25,623 nucleotides of DNA from a virus. The DNA lies in IMG/VR virus record IMGVR_UViG_3300030329_003552, positions 4,274 through 29,896 of that record; one strand, 5' to 3'. The notes beneath the pieces were generated by a model. That model made no database searches, was not told the DNA's origin, and saw only the letters and a program-made list of their open reading frames with translations. Positions 1-7,784 of this stretch are shown piece by piece. Each line of letters begins with the position of its first letter. The first letter of the stretch is position 1. Made by a program: the position numbers and the translations under genes.

Positions 1-1680
1 AGCGCCATTATCAAAGTTTATAGTCTTTGAGATGCCTGCGTCAACGTGTTCTTGAAAAGCTGATTGCATTAGTACGTGGTCATCAGGAGCAATTTCGGGA
101 GCTGTAATATATACTTCCTTTGCCCAATCAGGAATATTAAACGAATCGTCTGCGTCACTTAATGTCCCACCAGAAGCTAAATGTTCTAATAAAGCTTCAG
201 AGTAAAAAGGTTCTTGTTCCAAATATTTATTTACATAGTGTAAGGTCTTACCTTCTAATATGTTTTGTTTTTTCCACGCCAATGCGAAAGTAGGCTCTAT
301 ACCACTAGCACAATCGGCAATCATACTAATTGTCCCAGTAGGAGCCACAGTCATTTTGCAGTGGTTTCTATAGTGAATAGGTTCTTCATTTTCATCTACA
401 AACGTTGTTGGGGTCCACGCAGGAAATTCTCCCCGTTGTTCAGCTAACTCAATAGATTGCTCATTAGCCCATTGTGTAATTTTCTCCATAAGACCACTAC
501 CAACTTCTCTAGCTTCTTCACTATCGTAAGGAATTTTTAATTGAATTAATAAATCACTAAATCCCATAACGCCTAGACCTATTTTGCGAGTAGCTTTAGT
601 CATAGTTTCAATGTCGTTCGTAGCATACTCATTAGCATCGATAACGTTATCTAAGAAATGCGTAGCGGTTTTAGTTATCTTTTCTAGTTTTTCCCAGTTA
701 ATTTTTAATTTCCAGTTTTTAGTTCTAAGATTATGTTGATAAAATCTAGCTAGATTAATAGACCCTAGATTACATGATTCGTTAGGAAGTAGCGGTTGTT
801 CTCCGCATGGGTTAGTTGCAATCATTCTGCCATATTGGTCAGTCACATGATTATCCTCATTAACCCTATCAAGAAATATCATTCCTGGTTCCCCATTTTT
901 CCACGCACCCTGTACTATCTCATCAAATACTTCTCTGGCGTTTAGTTGTCCAGTAACTTGATTCGTATGGGGGTCAATTAAATCATAGTCCATATCATTT
1001 TCAACAGCTTTCATCCAATTAGAGTCAACGCCAACTGAAATATTAAAGTTATGAATATCGCCTTCTACTGACTTACAGCGAATAAATTCTAAAATATCTG
1101 GATGTCGGATATCCATAACAGCCATATTAGCGCCATCACGCTTACCGCCTTGGGTAATCATGCTTGATACGCTAGATAAGGTCTTTAAAACTTGAATTGG
1201 TCCACACGCTATACCATGTGTTGTTTTAATGCGAGCTCCTTTTGGGCGAAGCTCAGATAAAGCAAATCCCGTTCCGCCCCCAAACTTTTGTACCATAGCC
1301 ATGTCGTTGGCAGTTTGCATAATATCTTTCATTGAATCTTTTAAAGGCAGTACAAAACAAGCAGACATTGTGCCTTGCTCTGTACCAGCATTCATTAATG
1401 TAGGACTATTAGGAAGAAAATATAAGTTCCTCATCATAAAATAAAAATCTTTATGAGTTAATTCAACCTCTACTGGTAATGCCCCATACTGTTTATCTAC
1501 TTTGGCTAAAGCCCAAGCAACTCTGTCAAACAAGCCATTAGCATCTTCAATAGGTTGTGAATTTTCATCTTTTAAATAATATCTATGATTTAAAATAATT
1601 TTTGATTGGTCGGACAATTCTTTATGTGTGAAAATTTCCGATGATGGTAAGTTCAATGATAAACGACTAGATACTGTCAT
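1..1680 (-). CDS. nrdJ: Class II (adenosylcobalamin-dependent) ribonucleoside-diphosphate/triphosphate reductase, partial
   Basis: This enzyme reduces ribonucleotides to deoxyribonucleotides for phage DNA synthesis. I translated 560 codons without a stop from the ATG at 1680; the reading frame runs off the left edge, so the C-terminus is missing. Visible family motifs are the N-terminal substrate-site cysteine in MSACFVLP (Cys108), the QGGKRDGANMAV stretch, the finger-loop NPCGEQ with the thiyl-radical cysteine (Cys292) followed by NESCNLGSINLARF, and APTGTIS followed by SGIEP (from about residue 446). No N-terminal ATP-cone is visible, and no partner small-subunit gene lies beside it, which fits the single-subunit B12 class. 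A strong AGGAGGAG ribosome site precedes the start, 18 bases after the terminase stop. It sits last in the visible gene series and may also be served by a weak promoter inside the terminase gene. Class II rather than class I rests on the motif spacing; the missing C-terminus would settle it. Confidence 0.92.
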   Translation of the reverse strand, partial: MTVSSRLSLNLPSSEIFTHKELSDQSKIILNHRYYLKDENSQPIEDANGLFDRVAWALAKVDKQYGALPVEVELTHKDFYFMMRNLYFLPNSPTLMNAGTEQGTMSACFVLPLKDSMKDIMQTANDMAMVQKFGGGTGFALSELRPKGARIKTTHGIACGPIQVLKTLSSVSSMITQGGKRDGANMAVMDIRHPDILEFIRCKSVEGDIHNFNISVGVDSNWMKAVENDMDYDLIDPHTNQVTGQLNAREVFDEIVQGAWKNGEPGMIFLDRVNEDNHVTDQYGRMIATNPCGEQPLLPNESCNLGSINLARFYQHNLRTKNWKLKINWEKLEKITKTATHFLDNVIDANEYATNDIETMTKATRKIGLGVMGFSDLLIQLKIPYDSEEAREVGSGLMEKITQWANEQSIELAEQRGEFPAWTPTTFVDENEEPIHYRNHCKMTVAPTGTISMIADCASGIEPTFALAWKKQNILEGKTLHYVNKYLEQEPFYSEALLEHLASGGTLSDADDSFNIPDWAKEVYITAPEIAPDDHVLMQSAFQEHVDAGISKTINFDNGA

Positions 1681-1698
1681 AATTTCTCCTCCTAAAAT

Positions 1699-3423
1699 TT
1701 ACCCTCTATGTCCGCAATATAAACATAGATTACGTTCTTTAACCCAATATGATGGATTACACAAGCTCTCGGAACAAGTCTTATTAGGTGCTTCTGCCCG
1801 AATTTGGTCGATACGAGCTATAGTATCTTCGGGCGTTTGTTCTGCCCACGGTTTTCCGTCCCAATTTGTTGAGTCATTATCCTTTAAGGCTGACCCATGT
1901 GTCAACACCTTTCCCCACTTCTTCTGTAAATCTGCGCTCGGATTCGACGACTTTTGCTTTGCTGAATCGGGGTCTAAATCTTCAAACCAATCCATAACAT
2001 TTCCCATAGATTGGACGCTATAAAGACTCGATTCATAAGCAGCTTGTAATGCCATCGCAATAGAAAAGAAAGCATCTCCATGTCCCATAGGGCCTTCAGG
2101 AGCCTTTAGTTCATTGTTAACTGACAGTATCTGTTGCCGTTGCCTTTCATCTGCTAATAACTTTAAATTGTCAGAATGTACATACTGTTCAAATACTTGT
2201 GCCATTGTGTTTTTAGATTTGCTACTAAACGACATTGAATGCCACACCCCATCTAATCCTCTATCCTCTAATTCACCTCTAGTATTATCTACATAGCCTT
2301 TCTGAATATTAAAATTTTCTGCTACTTGATTTAAGTATTCAATTTGGTCAGAATAGTTCCACCCATCTAACCAAGATTGATGAACTTGCTCAACCGCTGA
2401 ACCTCGTTTTCTAAAAATTACTAAATGTGAAGGGTGACGTTTTTTACCTACGTCAAACCCTGCAAATAATAAATCAGAATCATCGTCGTAATTTGAATAC
2501 GCTGAGTGATTAACAAGATTAGGGTATTCGCATTTTCTAATATCTTCTTCTTCAAAATACGACATCGTAGTTAAATGTGGAACTAACAAAAATTCTGATG
2601 CAAATGATTTAGGTCTAGCTTTTTGTTGTTGCAATAACCATTCTTCCGTATATAGTTCAGGCATTAAAACTCTTCGACCAGGTGCTGGGTCTAAAGCAGG
2701 TAATACACGCGCTAAAAATCTATCGTCTGATTGAAGTTTAGTTAGTAGGTCGCCTGGTAACATAGGTGTTCCCAGTACAATACTAGGAACTCCTTTCAAT
2801 GGAATATACATAGACTCTGTTAAAAAGTGGTCTTCAATTTTATTTATTTGTCCCATATTTAAAGGATTGTCTGGGTCACGAAGTATGTCATCGGCAATCA
2901 ATGCCCCGTTAACGTGCATACCTCTTTTAAATGAAAAAAGACCCCCATGCGTAATTTCCATTGGATTACCATTTACATAGTATCTAAAAGAATAATCAGC
3001 TTTAGGGCTTCTATTAACCATCCATTCTTTAAGTTGTGGGTTACGGTTCACTGTTTTGTTTATTTCTGAAATGTGATATCTAGCCATATGGTCGCTGTAG
3101 GATAGGTATAGCACAGAACAGTCCCTGTTGGCTTTTAAGAGCCTCCAAACGCTAAAGGCATGTCCGAGTAGGGTAGACTTAAAATGGAAGCGTGGGAGAA
3201 TAGCAACATAGTTTAACCCTTCTTCAAGGCACTTTTCAATGTCTTCTGCTACAACCCCAACGTGCCATGCTTGAAAATATTCTGGATGGTCAAAAGATTG
3301 GCTCCAAACATCCCGCAAAAACTCCCAAAAGCTACCAACCTTAATCGCTTGGCGTGCTTCTAGTCCTTGTGCTAATTTAGCAAAAGCATCGTCGAATGTA
3401 GTTGAATTTTGTTTATTCGTCAT
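1699..3423 (-). CDS. terL: Terminase large subunit (packaging ATPase and nuclease)
   Basis: This is the DNA packaging motor, which cuts concatemeric DNA and pumps it into the prohead. The 574-residue protein has a variant Walker A at residues 77-84 (PRFHFKST), a Walker B at 175-180 (LIADDI, with Asp178/Asp179 where many terminases have Asp-Glu), and a coupling-type stretch VLGTPM near 217-222. The C-terminal RNase H-like nuclease has Asp324 (FAGFDVG), Asp379 (GYVDN) and Asp450 (GHGDAFFS). The last 25 residues hold a cysteine set, Cys550-x4-Cys555 and Cys567-x2-Cys570, that looks like a small zinc knuckle and is not a standard part of the family. The start overlaps the small-subunit gene by 11 bases with no clear ribosome site, which suggests translational coupling. 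Identification is firm; the zinc-binding role of the tail is inference. Confidence 0.93.
   Translation of the reverse strand: MTNKQNSTTFDDAFAKLAQGLEARQAIKVGSFWEFLRDVWSQSFDHPEYFQAWHVGVVAEDIEKCLEEGLNYVAILPRFHFKSTLLGHAFSVWRLLKANRDCSVLYLSYSDHMARYHISEINKTVNRNPQLKEWMVNRSPKADYSFRYYVNGNPMEITHGGLFSFKRGMHVNGALIADDILRDPDNPLNMGQINKIEDHFLTESMYIPLKGVPSIVLGTPMLPGDLLTKLQSDDRFLARVLPALDPAPGRRVLMPELYTEEWLLQQQKARPKSFASEFLLVPHLTTMSYFEEEDIRKCEYPNLVNHSAYSNYDDDSDLLFAGFDVGKKRHPSHLVIFRKRGSAVEQVHQSWLDGWNYSDQIEYLNQVAENFNIQKGYVDNTRGELEDRGLDGVWHSMSFSSKSKNTMAQVFEQYVHSDNLKLLADERQRQQILSVNNELKAPEGPMGHGDAFFSIAMALQAAYESSLYSVQSMGNVMDWFEDLDPDSAKQKSSNPSADLQKKWGKVLTHGSALKDNDSTNWDGKPWAEQTPEDTIARIDQIRAEAPNKTCSESLCNPSYWVKERNLCLYCGHRG
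1876..1905 (-). promoter_or_regulatory. Weak candidate promoter for ribonucleotide reductase
   Basis: On the minus strand TTGACA (1900-1905) is followed after 18 bases by GATAAT (1876-1881). It lies inside the end of the terminase gene, about 195 bases before the reductase start. The -35 is perfect but the -10 lacks the important first T, so this is only a candidate. Confidence 0.28.
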
Positions 3424-3913
3424 TGTTTGTTTGTACCAATGCTTTTAATTTTAATGCTACTCTATTTAAAGTATCAGGGTCTTGAATTTCATCAATTAAT
3501 ACGGACATAACATCTTGTATAAATTGAAGATTAATCATACCTTCCATTACAACTCTTTCGCCCTTAATCCCTAAATCAAGAGCTTTAGCTGCATCCGATG
3601 CTCTATCAAACATCTGAGTATTTAATTCTGCTGAAGCCTTACGCCGTAAATTTTCATAACTTGCTAAATGTTCTTCTTGTAATCTAGCATATCGTTGCGT
3701 CTCAGATTCAGCAACTTTAGCTACTGCCTCCGTTCGAGAAACTGCTCTAGTCTCGCCCCATTTATATTGCGTTGCCCATGCATATATAGTAGAAGGTTTA
3801 ACAACAGTGTTAAACGTATCACTTACTTTTTCGGCTATGTCTTTAGCGGGCTTACCCTCTAAAAATAATTCCATAGCTTTTGTTTTTACTTCTTGCGCTA
3901 TTCGCTTTGGCAT
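3413..3913 (-). CDS. terS: Terminase small subunit
   Basis: The small subunit recognises phage DNA and presents it to the large subunit. The 166-residue protein begins with a helix-turn-helix-like segment (about residues 5-45, including a KPAKDIAEKV and PSTIYAWATQYKW pattern typical of DNA-binding small terminase subunits). A long charged helical region follows (about 55-105), suited to oligomerisation, then a C-terminal region rich in aliphatic residues. Its stop codon overlaps the large-subunit start by 11 bases, which is the strongest argument for the assignment. The start at 3913 is preceded by AGGA about 7 bases upstream. A general HTH regulator is the alternative, but position and architecture favour a terminase. 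Confidence 0.78.
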   Translation of the reverse strand: MPKRIAQEVKTKAMELFLEGKPAKDIAEKVSDTFNTVVKPSTIYAWATQYKWGETRAVSRTEAVAKVAESETQRYARLQEEHLASYENLRRKASAELNTQMFDRASDAAKALDLGIKGERVVMEGMINLQFIQDVMSVLIDEIQDPDTLNRVALKLKALVQTNNDE

Positions 3914-3921
3914 ACTGTATC

Positions 3922-4422
3922 CTATTGATAAAACGTATTTGAATCCATAGCTCCATATCCAGCATCAGAAACATGTTGTGAATCGATGTTCCCACCTAAC
4001 GGAGTACCATCAGAATTCAAAAATCTTGTAAAGTCTATATGACCAGCTGTTTTATTCGAAGCTGAAAAACAGAAAGGCACTTTTGCCGTGCTGTATTGCG
4101 TATTAACTTCTTGAAACTTAATTGAAATTTCATCTTTGGTACATACATTAACCCAAATATGTTCTTGCTCTCCTATAGGTTTATATGTTTTATTCTTCAT
4201 AATAGAACTGCTAGTTCGTTGTAAGTCATCTATCTCTTGATTGTATTTACAATCCGTAAACTTACACCAAATAACCGTGCCATATTTAGCTTTAACATCC
4301 TCTATAGTTGGCAAATCTTTTGGAAATGTATCTTCATACTTCCGTATTTTCTTTTTAGCTGGTCCTATAAATGCTTGTCTAATCTCTGGGCCTACTTTTT
4401 GTAGCCCACCTTTTCCCATCAT
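3922..4422 (-). CDS. Conserved-looking phage protein with DUF1540-like cysteine pattern
   Basis: I do not recognise a function. The 166-residue product has a basic N-terminus (KKKIRKYEDTFP), then a block with Cys53-x4-Cys58 followed by KYN, a spacer, Cys94 in NVCTKDEISI, and Cys118 in VPFCFS. The order Cys, Cys-x-Tyr-Asn, Cys followed by an Glu-Ile pair, then a fourth Cys is reminiscent of the small DUF1540 metal-binding-type domain, here with a longer insert; this is inference from pattern alone. The gene lies immediately upstream of the terminase pair (8-base gap), so a role in packaging or DNA end recognition is possible but unproved. Two adjacent ATG codons (4422 and 4419) follow an AAGGAG site; the first has the better spacing. 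Confidence 0.7.
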   Translation of the reverse strand: MMGKGGLQKVGPEIRQAFIGPAKKKIRKYEDTFPKDLPTIEDVKAKYGTVIWCKFTDCKYNQEIDDLQRTSSSIMKNKTYKPIGEQEHIWVNVCTKDEISIKFQEVNTQYSTAKVPFCFSASNKTAGHIDFTRFLNSDGTPLGGNIDSQHVSDAGYGAMDSNTFYQ

Positions 4423-4434
4423 AGTCTATACTCC

Positions 4435-4962
4435 TTATGATTCAATTTCTGGTAACTCATCTTTAATTCTCCTTTTTATCCATAAAGCTATGCAAGAGGC
4501 ATCACACCAATCTTGCTCAGAAAAAATATCCCCCCACTTATCAATAGTAAATTCTTTGATAGCCTGTTTGTTTAGGTTACCTTTACCTAAAATGTATTTT
4601 TTCCAATGCCGATTATCAACTGGTATACATTCTATATTATATTGGTCACATAGAATGCGAACTCCCTGAACCACTCCTGAAATTTCCATAGTTGATTTCG
4701 GATTTTGAATGAAAATAGCAGCCTCTACAGCTGCTTTGGTATCTACTTTTATTTTACTCAAATCTTTGGTAAATTTTCGTGTAATTTCAAGAATTCTTAT
4801 AGAAAAATCTTTTGTAGTACTCGACCATTTTCCTTGGGCTATAACTGTTTCAAAGTCGTCTACTAAAACCGCGTGAACTGCTTTAGATGAACAGTCAATC
4901 CCCATGTATACAACTGAAGGAAAGTTTTCAAAAATCTGCCAACCGTCTTCATTCTTTACCAA
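4435..4962 (-). CDS. RuvC-like Holliday junction resolvase (RNase H fold)
   Basis: This enzyme probably cleaves four-way or branched DNA, resolving recombination intermediates and clearing branches before packaging. The 175-residue protein shows the RuvC/RNase H acidic set: Asp23 in YMGIDCSS on the first beta strand, Glu80 in KAAVEAAIF, and Asp151/Asp154 in SEQDWCDASCIALW. Length matches bacterial and phage RuvC (about 150-190). The start is a TTG at 4962: the next in-frame ATG (4905) would remove most of the first catalytic strand, and GAGG lies about 6 bases upstream of the TTG. It overlaps the preceding small gene by 14 bases. Its position between the recombination cassette and the terminase genes fits recombination-dependent concatemer processing. 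Confidence 0.82.
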   Translation of the reverse strand: MVKNEDGWQIFENFPSVVYMGIDCSSKAVHAVLVDDFETVIAQGKWSSTTKDFSIRILEITRKFTKDLSKIKVDTKAAVEAAIFIQNPKSTMEISGVVQGVRILCDQYNIECIPVDNRHWKKYILGKGNLNKQAIKEFTIDKWGDIFSEQDWCDASCIALWIKRRIKDELPEIES

Positions 4963-5143
4963 ACTCTTCCTCTACTATTTCGTTCATGTCTAATACACAA
5001 TTACGTAAATCAGTCATGCATTTTCTTAAAGTATCAATATCTTGATATAAAACTGCATATCTTAAACCGCGAAGAACTATTTCCGATTTATTCGCAACAT
5101 CTAATAATTCGTGGCTATCTAAAGTTTTAAATCTTTTAGCCAT
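4949..5143 (-). CDS. Small helical protein of unknown function
   Basis: The function is not recognised. The product has 64 residues if translation starts at the ATG at 5143, and looks mostly alpha-helical with an acidic C-terminus (EIVEEEFGKE). The frame is open 30 bases further upstream to another start at 5173, but a near-perfect AAAGGAGG ribosome site stands 5 bases before 5143, so I take the shorter form. That site lies within the end of the upstream gene, with which it overlaps by 8 bases. It is encoded within the recombination cassette between the helical protein and the RuvC-like resolvase, so a small accessory or adaptor role in recombination is possible. Confidence 0.72.
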   Translation of the reverse strand: MAKRFKTLDSHELLDVANKSEIVLRGLRYAVLYQDIDTLRKCMTDLRNCVLDMNEIVEEEFGKE

Positions 5144-5669
5144 TAAAGCCTCCTTTGGAAACCTCGCGCCCAAGGCTTCTAAGAGTTACTACTCTGCTAA
5201 TTGCGTCGTAGGCAGCTTTATATGCATTTAGTAAACCGCTTACTTTTGTATGGATAGCCTGTTGTTCAATAATTTCTTGTCGTAATTGTTTTAAACTTGA
5301 ATAGGTATCAAAGGCTGCCCCACGAACTTCTTCTCTAGTTAATTTCTTTTTACCTAAAGTTTCGCGCTCATCAGCTAATCTATAAATAGCCGTGGCATAT
5401 GCTTCATCAAACGCTGCTTCTATTGCACCTTTTTTCGACGTAATATCTGCTAACTGATATTCTAAATAAGCTCTATAGCCACCATACATAGTTAAAAACT
5501 CTTCTAATTTTCGATTGTCCGAGTTCATTAAATTAGTAAAATCTAACCCATATTCTTTAGTCACATCTTTACTGAATGGTGGGACATTTAAATTTTGGAC
5601 AAAATCGTCTGCATCTGATAATGCCTTAAAAGGCGTCCATTTAGGATTATTGTTTTCTAAACTAATCAT
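5136..5669 (-). CDS. Helical protein, possible UvsY-like recombination mediator
   Basis: This 177-residue product is predicted by eye to be largely alpha-helical and coiled-coil. It has a Tyr-rich turn (MYGGYRAYLEYQLADI, about residues 61-76), then a long basic/acidic helix and a final helical pair ending in YDAISRVVTLRSLGRE. T4 UvsY and related recombination mediators have a comparable layout: an aromatic segment, long helices, and an Ala-rich helix with an Arg-containing end that leads into the C-terminus. Encoded two genes downstream of a RecA/UvsX-like recombinase and between nuclease genes, it occupies a plausible mediator position. No catalytic motif is seen. The mediator assignment is inference; the gene itself is well supported by coding continuity and an 8-base overlap with the upstream nuclease. 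Confidence 0.6.
   Translation of the reverse strand: MISLENNNPKWTPFKALSDADDFVQNLNVPPFSKDVTKEYGLDFTNLMNSDNRKLEEFLTMYGGYRAYLEYQLADITSKKGAIEAAFDEAYATAIYRLADERETLGKKKLTREEVRGAAFDTYSSLKQLRQEIIEQQAIHTKVSGLLNAYKAAYDAISRVVTLRSLGREVSKGGFNG
5148..5155 (-). promoter_or_regulatory. Strong ribosome binding site that decides a start codon
   Basis: AAAGGAGG on the minus strand lies within the last codons of the helical gene and about 5 bases before the ATG at 5143. It makes that ATG, not the start codon 30 bases further upstream, the likely start of the 64-residue protein. Confidence 0.7.
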
Positions 5670-6330
5670 CTATTTCTCGCTTACATGCGCAATAACGATT
5701 TCCTGTGCACTCTGTAGGCTGAGAACGTAAATTCATAATTTTCACACATCTATCAACTATTTCGTCCCAAATATCTGGGTTTTTTGTAGCCATAAATGCT
5801 TTAATTTTTTGGTCATTTTTATTTTCATAAAGCACAATACCATGCTCATAACCAGACATATTTAAATAAATCTGTAATTGAATAGTATGTTCAGGTTTAG
5901 GTTCATTTAAGAGCGCAAATCCTTTATGGTTAATGGACTTCAACTCTACAATCGACGCACCATGTTGGGGGTGCTGAATCAAAAAATCTAATCTGCCCGA
6001 AATAGGGGGCATAGTAGACTTTAATTGAGACTCTGTACCTAATAAAATTTTCATTTTCTCAAAGTATTTTTCGTATCTGTAGCCTAAATAGTCTCCACAA
6101 TCAAAAATTCTCCGCGACACCGCAGAAATTTCTTCTTGTTGTACTAGACCATTATAACAATTATATAAATATCTATCGCATTCACTACCTAAGGCAGAAG
6201 GGTAAAAAACGCCTTTGCGCGCTGGCGAAGGCATACGTTTTAATGTATTATCAATAGTTTTTAATAACCATTTATCTTGCGTGTCCTTTGCCTGTTTACG
6301 CCTATTTATAATTTGTTCAATGCCCGCCAT
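5662..6330 (-). CDS. Cas4/RecB-like PD-(D/E)xK exonuclease with four-cysteine cluster motif
   Basis: A nuclease likely to resect or trim DNA ends during recombination. In the 222-residue protein the PD-(D/E)xK core is visible as Asp115 in GRLDFLI, Glu129-x-Lys131 in SIVELKSIN and Gln151 in IQLQIYL. One cysteine upstream (Cys51 in SECDRY) and three at the end (Cys208, Cys214, Cys216 in ECTGNRYCAC) reproduce the one-plus-three pattern of the iron-sulphur cluster in Cas4 and AddB-type nucleases. No CRISPR array or other cas gene is near, so it belongs to the phage recombination set rather than to an adaptation module. It overlaps the upstream DUF559-like gene by 25 bases and begins after a GAAGAAGAG purine run. 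Confidence 0.82.
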   Translation of the reverse strand: MAGIEQIINRRKQAKDTQDKWLLKTIDNTLKRMPSPARKGVFYPSALGSECDRYLYNCYNGLVQQEEISAVSRRIFDCGDYLGYRYEKYFEKMKILLGTESQLKSTMPPISGRLDFLIQHPQHGASIVELKSINHKGFALLNEPKPEHTIQLQIYLNMSGYEHGIVLYENKNDQKIKAFMATKNPDIWDEIVDRCVKIMNLRSQPTECTGNRYCACKREIDD

Positions 6331-6605
6331 AACTCTTCTTCAATGCGTTTTTTAGTGTCTGCCCGAATATGGAAAATATATTCAATTGATGAATTTTCCA
6401 TTAACTCTATATCACGCTGCGTATCTCGTTTTTTTAAATGCCCATAAACTCCGTCAGCTTCTATTACTAATTTTAATTCTGGTATCCAAAAATCTACCCT
6501 ATACCGACTAAAATGGGTTTGCTGTTCATATCTAAACCCTAACTCAGATAAACATTCTGCAATTAAATTTTCTTGTGCCGTATATTCTGTAGGATGAATA
6601 TTCAT
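6306..6605 (-). CDS. DUF559/Vsr-like small endonuclease
   Basis: A compact 99-residue PD-(D/E)xK-type nuclease. The core reads YRVDFWIPELKLVIEADG with Asp38, Glu49 and Asp51, then His56 and RDTQRD, closely following the DUF559 / very-short-patch-repair-like pattern (VDF, IExDG, GH, RD). It may nick or cut DNA during recombination or repair; the substrate cannot be told from the sequence. The start codon overlaps the recombinase stop as ATGA, and the next nuclease gene overlaps its end by 25 bases, so it is translationally locked into the cassette. It is near the minimal size for such a fold, with no extra domain. Confidence 0.75.
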   Translation of the reverse strand: MNIHPTEYTAQENLIAECLSELGFRYEQQTHFSRYRVDFWIPELKLVIEADGVYGHLKKRDTQRDIELMENSSIEYIFHIRADTKKRIEEELWRALNKL

Positions 6606-7540
6606 AAAATTTCAGATTTTAAAAGTTCTATTTTTTCTGGGGTATCAATAAAAATTTGTTTTAATCCATTCAACCCCATTGCTTTATCATCTTTATAAGT
6701 ATACCAAGCTCCAGCTCTTGTAATCAAGCCTCTATCTAATCCCTCACGTATAAAACTTTCTAGTATATCTATTCCACCCGAAACTCTAAAGGGCACTATA
6801 GCATTACTCCAGTTTTCTCCACCAACTTTTGTTTTACGTAATCGAACTTCCATGTCAAACCCAACACGTTGTTTGTTTTCTTCTATCCAACCACTTCGCC
6901 TTACTTGTAGAAGAAAATGCGAAAAGAATGTTTGAGCTAATCCACCAGGCATATTGTCTATTGCGACAGGTCCTAAACTAGAACGGACTTGATTAATTGC
7001 CACAAATGCTGAACCATTTTTTAAATTTGGTAATAATTTAGGAAGTGCTGAATTAATAAATCGTGCTTGCCATGCCATTGGATTATAACTAAATTCTTCT
7101 TCTGCTACAGTCGTAGGAACTAAACCTGCTATACTATCTAAAACAATTACATCAACGCCTGCAATCATCATTTCTCTAACAGTCTCTAATGCTTCTTCGC
7201 CATTAGTAGGTTGGGCGACTAAAATTTTCTCCGAATCTACCCCACACTTTGCAACCCATTCCGAATCCCAAGATAATTCTGTGTCTACCCAACCAGCGGT
7301 TCCACCTTGTTTTTGCGCATTTGCGCATATCTGACTTGCTAAATAGCTTTTCCCGACGTTTGTAGGGCCATAGAGCAGTGTCATACGTTTTTTAGGTATA
7401 CCACCACCAGTAAGAGTATCTAAGGCAGGTATTCCAAACGGAATCCTATCATACGCAAATGAAGTGTTATTTCCCCTAAATAAATTTAAATTTTTATTAG
7501 CTAGGAGCTGTTGAATAACTTGTTCAGCATTATCTTTCAT
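6602..7540 (-). CDS. RecA/UvsX-like recombinase
   Basis: A strand-exchange ATPase that forms filaments on single-stranded DNA. The 312-residue protein has Walker A at 58-65 (GPTNVGKS), a catalytic glutamate in VDTELSWD (Glu88, equivalent to the RecA DAEHA region), Walker B at 131-135 (VIVLD) followed by SIAGL, and an L2/switch-type NQVRSSLG (182-189). It lacks the extended C-terminal domain of bacterial RecA and is closer in size to phage UvsX-like proteins. The start follows the upstream stop in a TAATG overlap, with GAGG upstream. A near-consensus promoter upstream of the preceding small gene probably drives this gene and the following nucleases. Confidence 0.88.
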   Translation of the reverse strand: MKDNAEQVIQQLLANKNLNLFRGNNTSFAYDRIPFGIPALDTLTGGGIPKKRMTLLYGPTNVGKSYLASQICANAQKQGGTAGWVDTELSWDSEWVAKCGVDSEKILVAQPTNGEEALETVREMMIAGVDVIVLDSIAGLVPTTVAEEEFSYNPMAWQARFINSALPKLLPNLKNGSAFVAINQVRSSLGPVAIDNMPGGLAQTFFSHFLLQVRRSGWIEENKQRVGFDMEVRLRKTKVGGENWSNAIVPFRVSGGIDILESFIREGLDRGLITRAGAWYTYKDDKAMGLNGLKQIFIDTPEKIELLKSEIL

Positions 7541-7755
7541 TACGCCTCATTTAACATATTATCAACTTGTGTATCTACTTTTGTTTTTACAATCTCAAAA
7601 ACTTTATCCATAGTATCTTGCGCTTCCGTTAATTGAACATCAATAGGTAGTCCTGTATCAATATCATTTATATTTACGTCTATTCGTCCGTATTGGTTTA
7701 AATCTAAATCACCAATTCTAAATGTGAATCCTACATGTGCGCTAACTTTTGCCAT
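7540..7755 (-). CDS. Small protein of unknown function, first gene of the recombination cassette
   Basis: The function is not recognised. The 71-residue product begins with an apparently beta-rich half (HVGFTFRIGDLDLNQYGRID) and ends in an amphipathic helix (VFEIVKTKVDTQVDNMLNE). It has an excellent ribosome site (AGGAGA, 5 bases before the ATG) and is the first gene after the strongest intergenic promoter in the window. Its stop overlaps the recombinase start as TAATG. The position suggests an accessory or regulatory role linked to the recombinase, but nothing in the sequence proves it. Confidence 0.72.
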   Translation of the reverse strand: MAKVSAHVGFTFRIGDLDLNQYGRIDVNINDIDTGLPIDVQLTEAQDTMDKVFEIVKTKVDTQVDNMLNEA

Positions 7756-7784
7756 TATTATCTCCTATATATTTATCTATTTGT

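Noticed and set aside
1524-1530. TTGACA hexamer on the minus strand inside the reductase gene
   Set aside because: No acceptable -10 hexamer lies 16-18 bases downstream (GCCAAA at 17).
1628-2023. Plus-strand open frame of 131 codons
   Set aside because: It lies antisense to the reductase start and the terminase C-terminus; its composition is a shadow of those genes.
4241-4669. Plus-strand open frame of 142 codons
   Set aside because: It overlaps the antisense of two better-supported minus-strand genes, has no recognisable motif and no plausible ribosome site, and all neighbours are on the minus strand.
5662-6330. Cas4-like nuclease taken as part of a CRISPR adaptation module
   Set aside because: There is no cas1, cas2 or repeat array in the window; neighbours are phage recombination genes.
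6842-6852. TTGACA hexamer on the minus strand inside the recombinase gene
   Set aside because: The sequence at -10 distance is AAAACA; it does not support a promoter.
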